Positions 59,000-64,000 of a DNA stretch of 64,000 nucleotides are shown here, piece after piece. A program made the position numbers and the translations under genes. The stretch spans positions 558,001-622,000 of the forward strand of contig NW_024104419.1 in assembly GCF_003945595.2 (NCBI RefSeq), read 5' to 3'. Each line of letters opens with the position of its first letter. Position 1 is the first letter of the stretch. The notes below the pieces were generated by a model. The model saw nothing but the letters and a program-made list of their open reading frames with translations. It was not told where the DNA came from and did not search any database. The DNA is from Pipra filicauda. Lineage: Eukaryota; Chordata; Aves; Passeriformes; Pipridae.

Positions 59000-64000
<5,001 letters not shown>

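Overview
The window looks like nuclear DNA from a bird, or at least a sauropsid. The genes are vertebrate-type with small exons and GT-AG introns. The only interspersed repeats I recognise are short 3' ends of CR1-family LINEs. The gene order ADA(-), CCN5(+), KCNK15(+) matches the mammalian block on human 20q13.12. The compact spacing and low repeat load favour a bird. No prokaryotic, viral or CRISPR content was seen.

Region 1 (1-16.9 kb): the 5' half of ADA (adenosine deaminase) on the minus strand. Exons 1-6 are resolved to the base, with lengths 36, 62, 123, 144, 116 and 125 bp. They give residues 1-202 in an unbroken frame. Exons 7-12 lie beyond the left edge. The promoter CpG island (about 15.9-16.45 kb) has CR1 fragments on both sides, and a large near-perfect palindrome sits just inside intron 1. 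Intron 2 holds a 45-bp minisatellite.

Region 2 (16.9-36.5 kb): an intergenic desert with one orphan CpG island (25.2-25.65 kb), a CA microsatellite, CR1 fragments and an AT-rich block that could be an enhancer.

Region 3 (36.5-42.2 kb): CCN5 (WISP2) with a TATA box, four coding exons and 254 residues (signal peptide, IGFBP, VWC, TSP1). It has no CT domain. A strong but apparently unused splice donor lies where other CCN genes join the CT exon.

Region 4 (45.8-48.6 kb): an intact single-exon P2Y-type nucleotide receptor of 348 aa, P2Y1/P2Y11-like. It lies between CCN5 and KCNK15, where I know of no human counterpart.

Region 5 (48.6-59 kb): intergenic, with a short TATA plus CpG-rich segment at 51.08 kb, a 33-bp minisatellite, a CR1 fragment and other AT-rich blocks.

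Region 6 (59-64 kb): KCNK15 (TASK-5 type two-pore K+ channel). Exon 1 and most of exon 2 are present, and the reading frame is still open at the right edge. Its CpG-rich 5' region carries a degenerate GTGCGGTGTGAG minisatellite and a G-run cluster.

The genes are unrelated in mechanism. ADA consumes adenosine and the P2Y-like receptor probably senses extracellular nucleotides, a loose functional link only. CCN5 is a secreted matricellular protein and KCNK15 is a membrane channel. I found no convincing new multi-gene system. The most interesting items are the linked P2Y-like receptor, the fossil CCN splice donor, the ADA intron 1 palindrome, the orphan promoter-like islands, and the extended KCNK15 tail behind a repeat-rich promoter.
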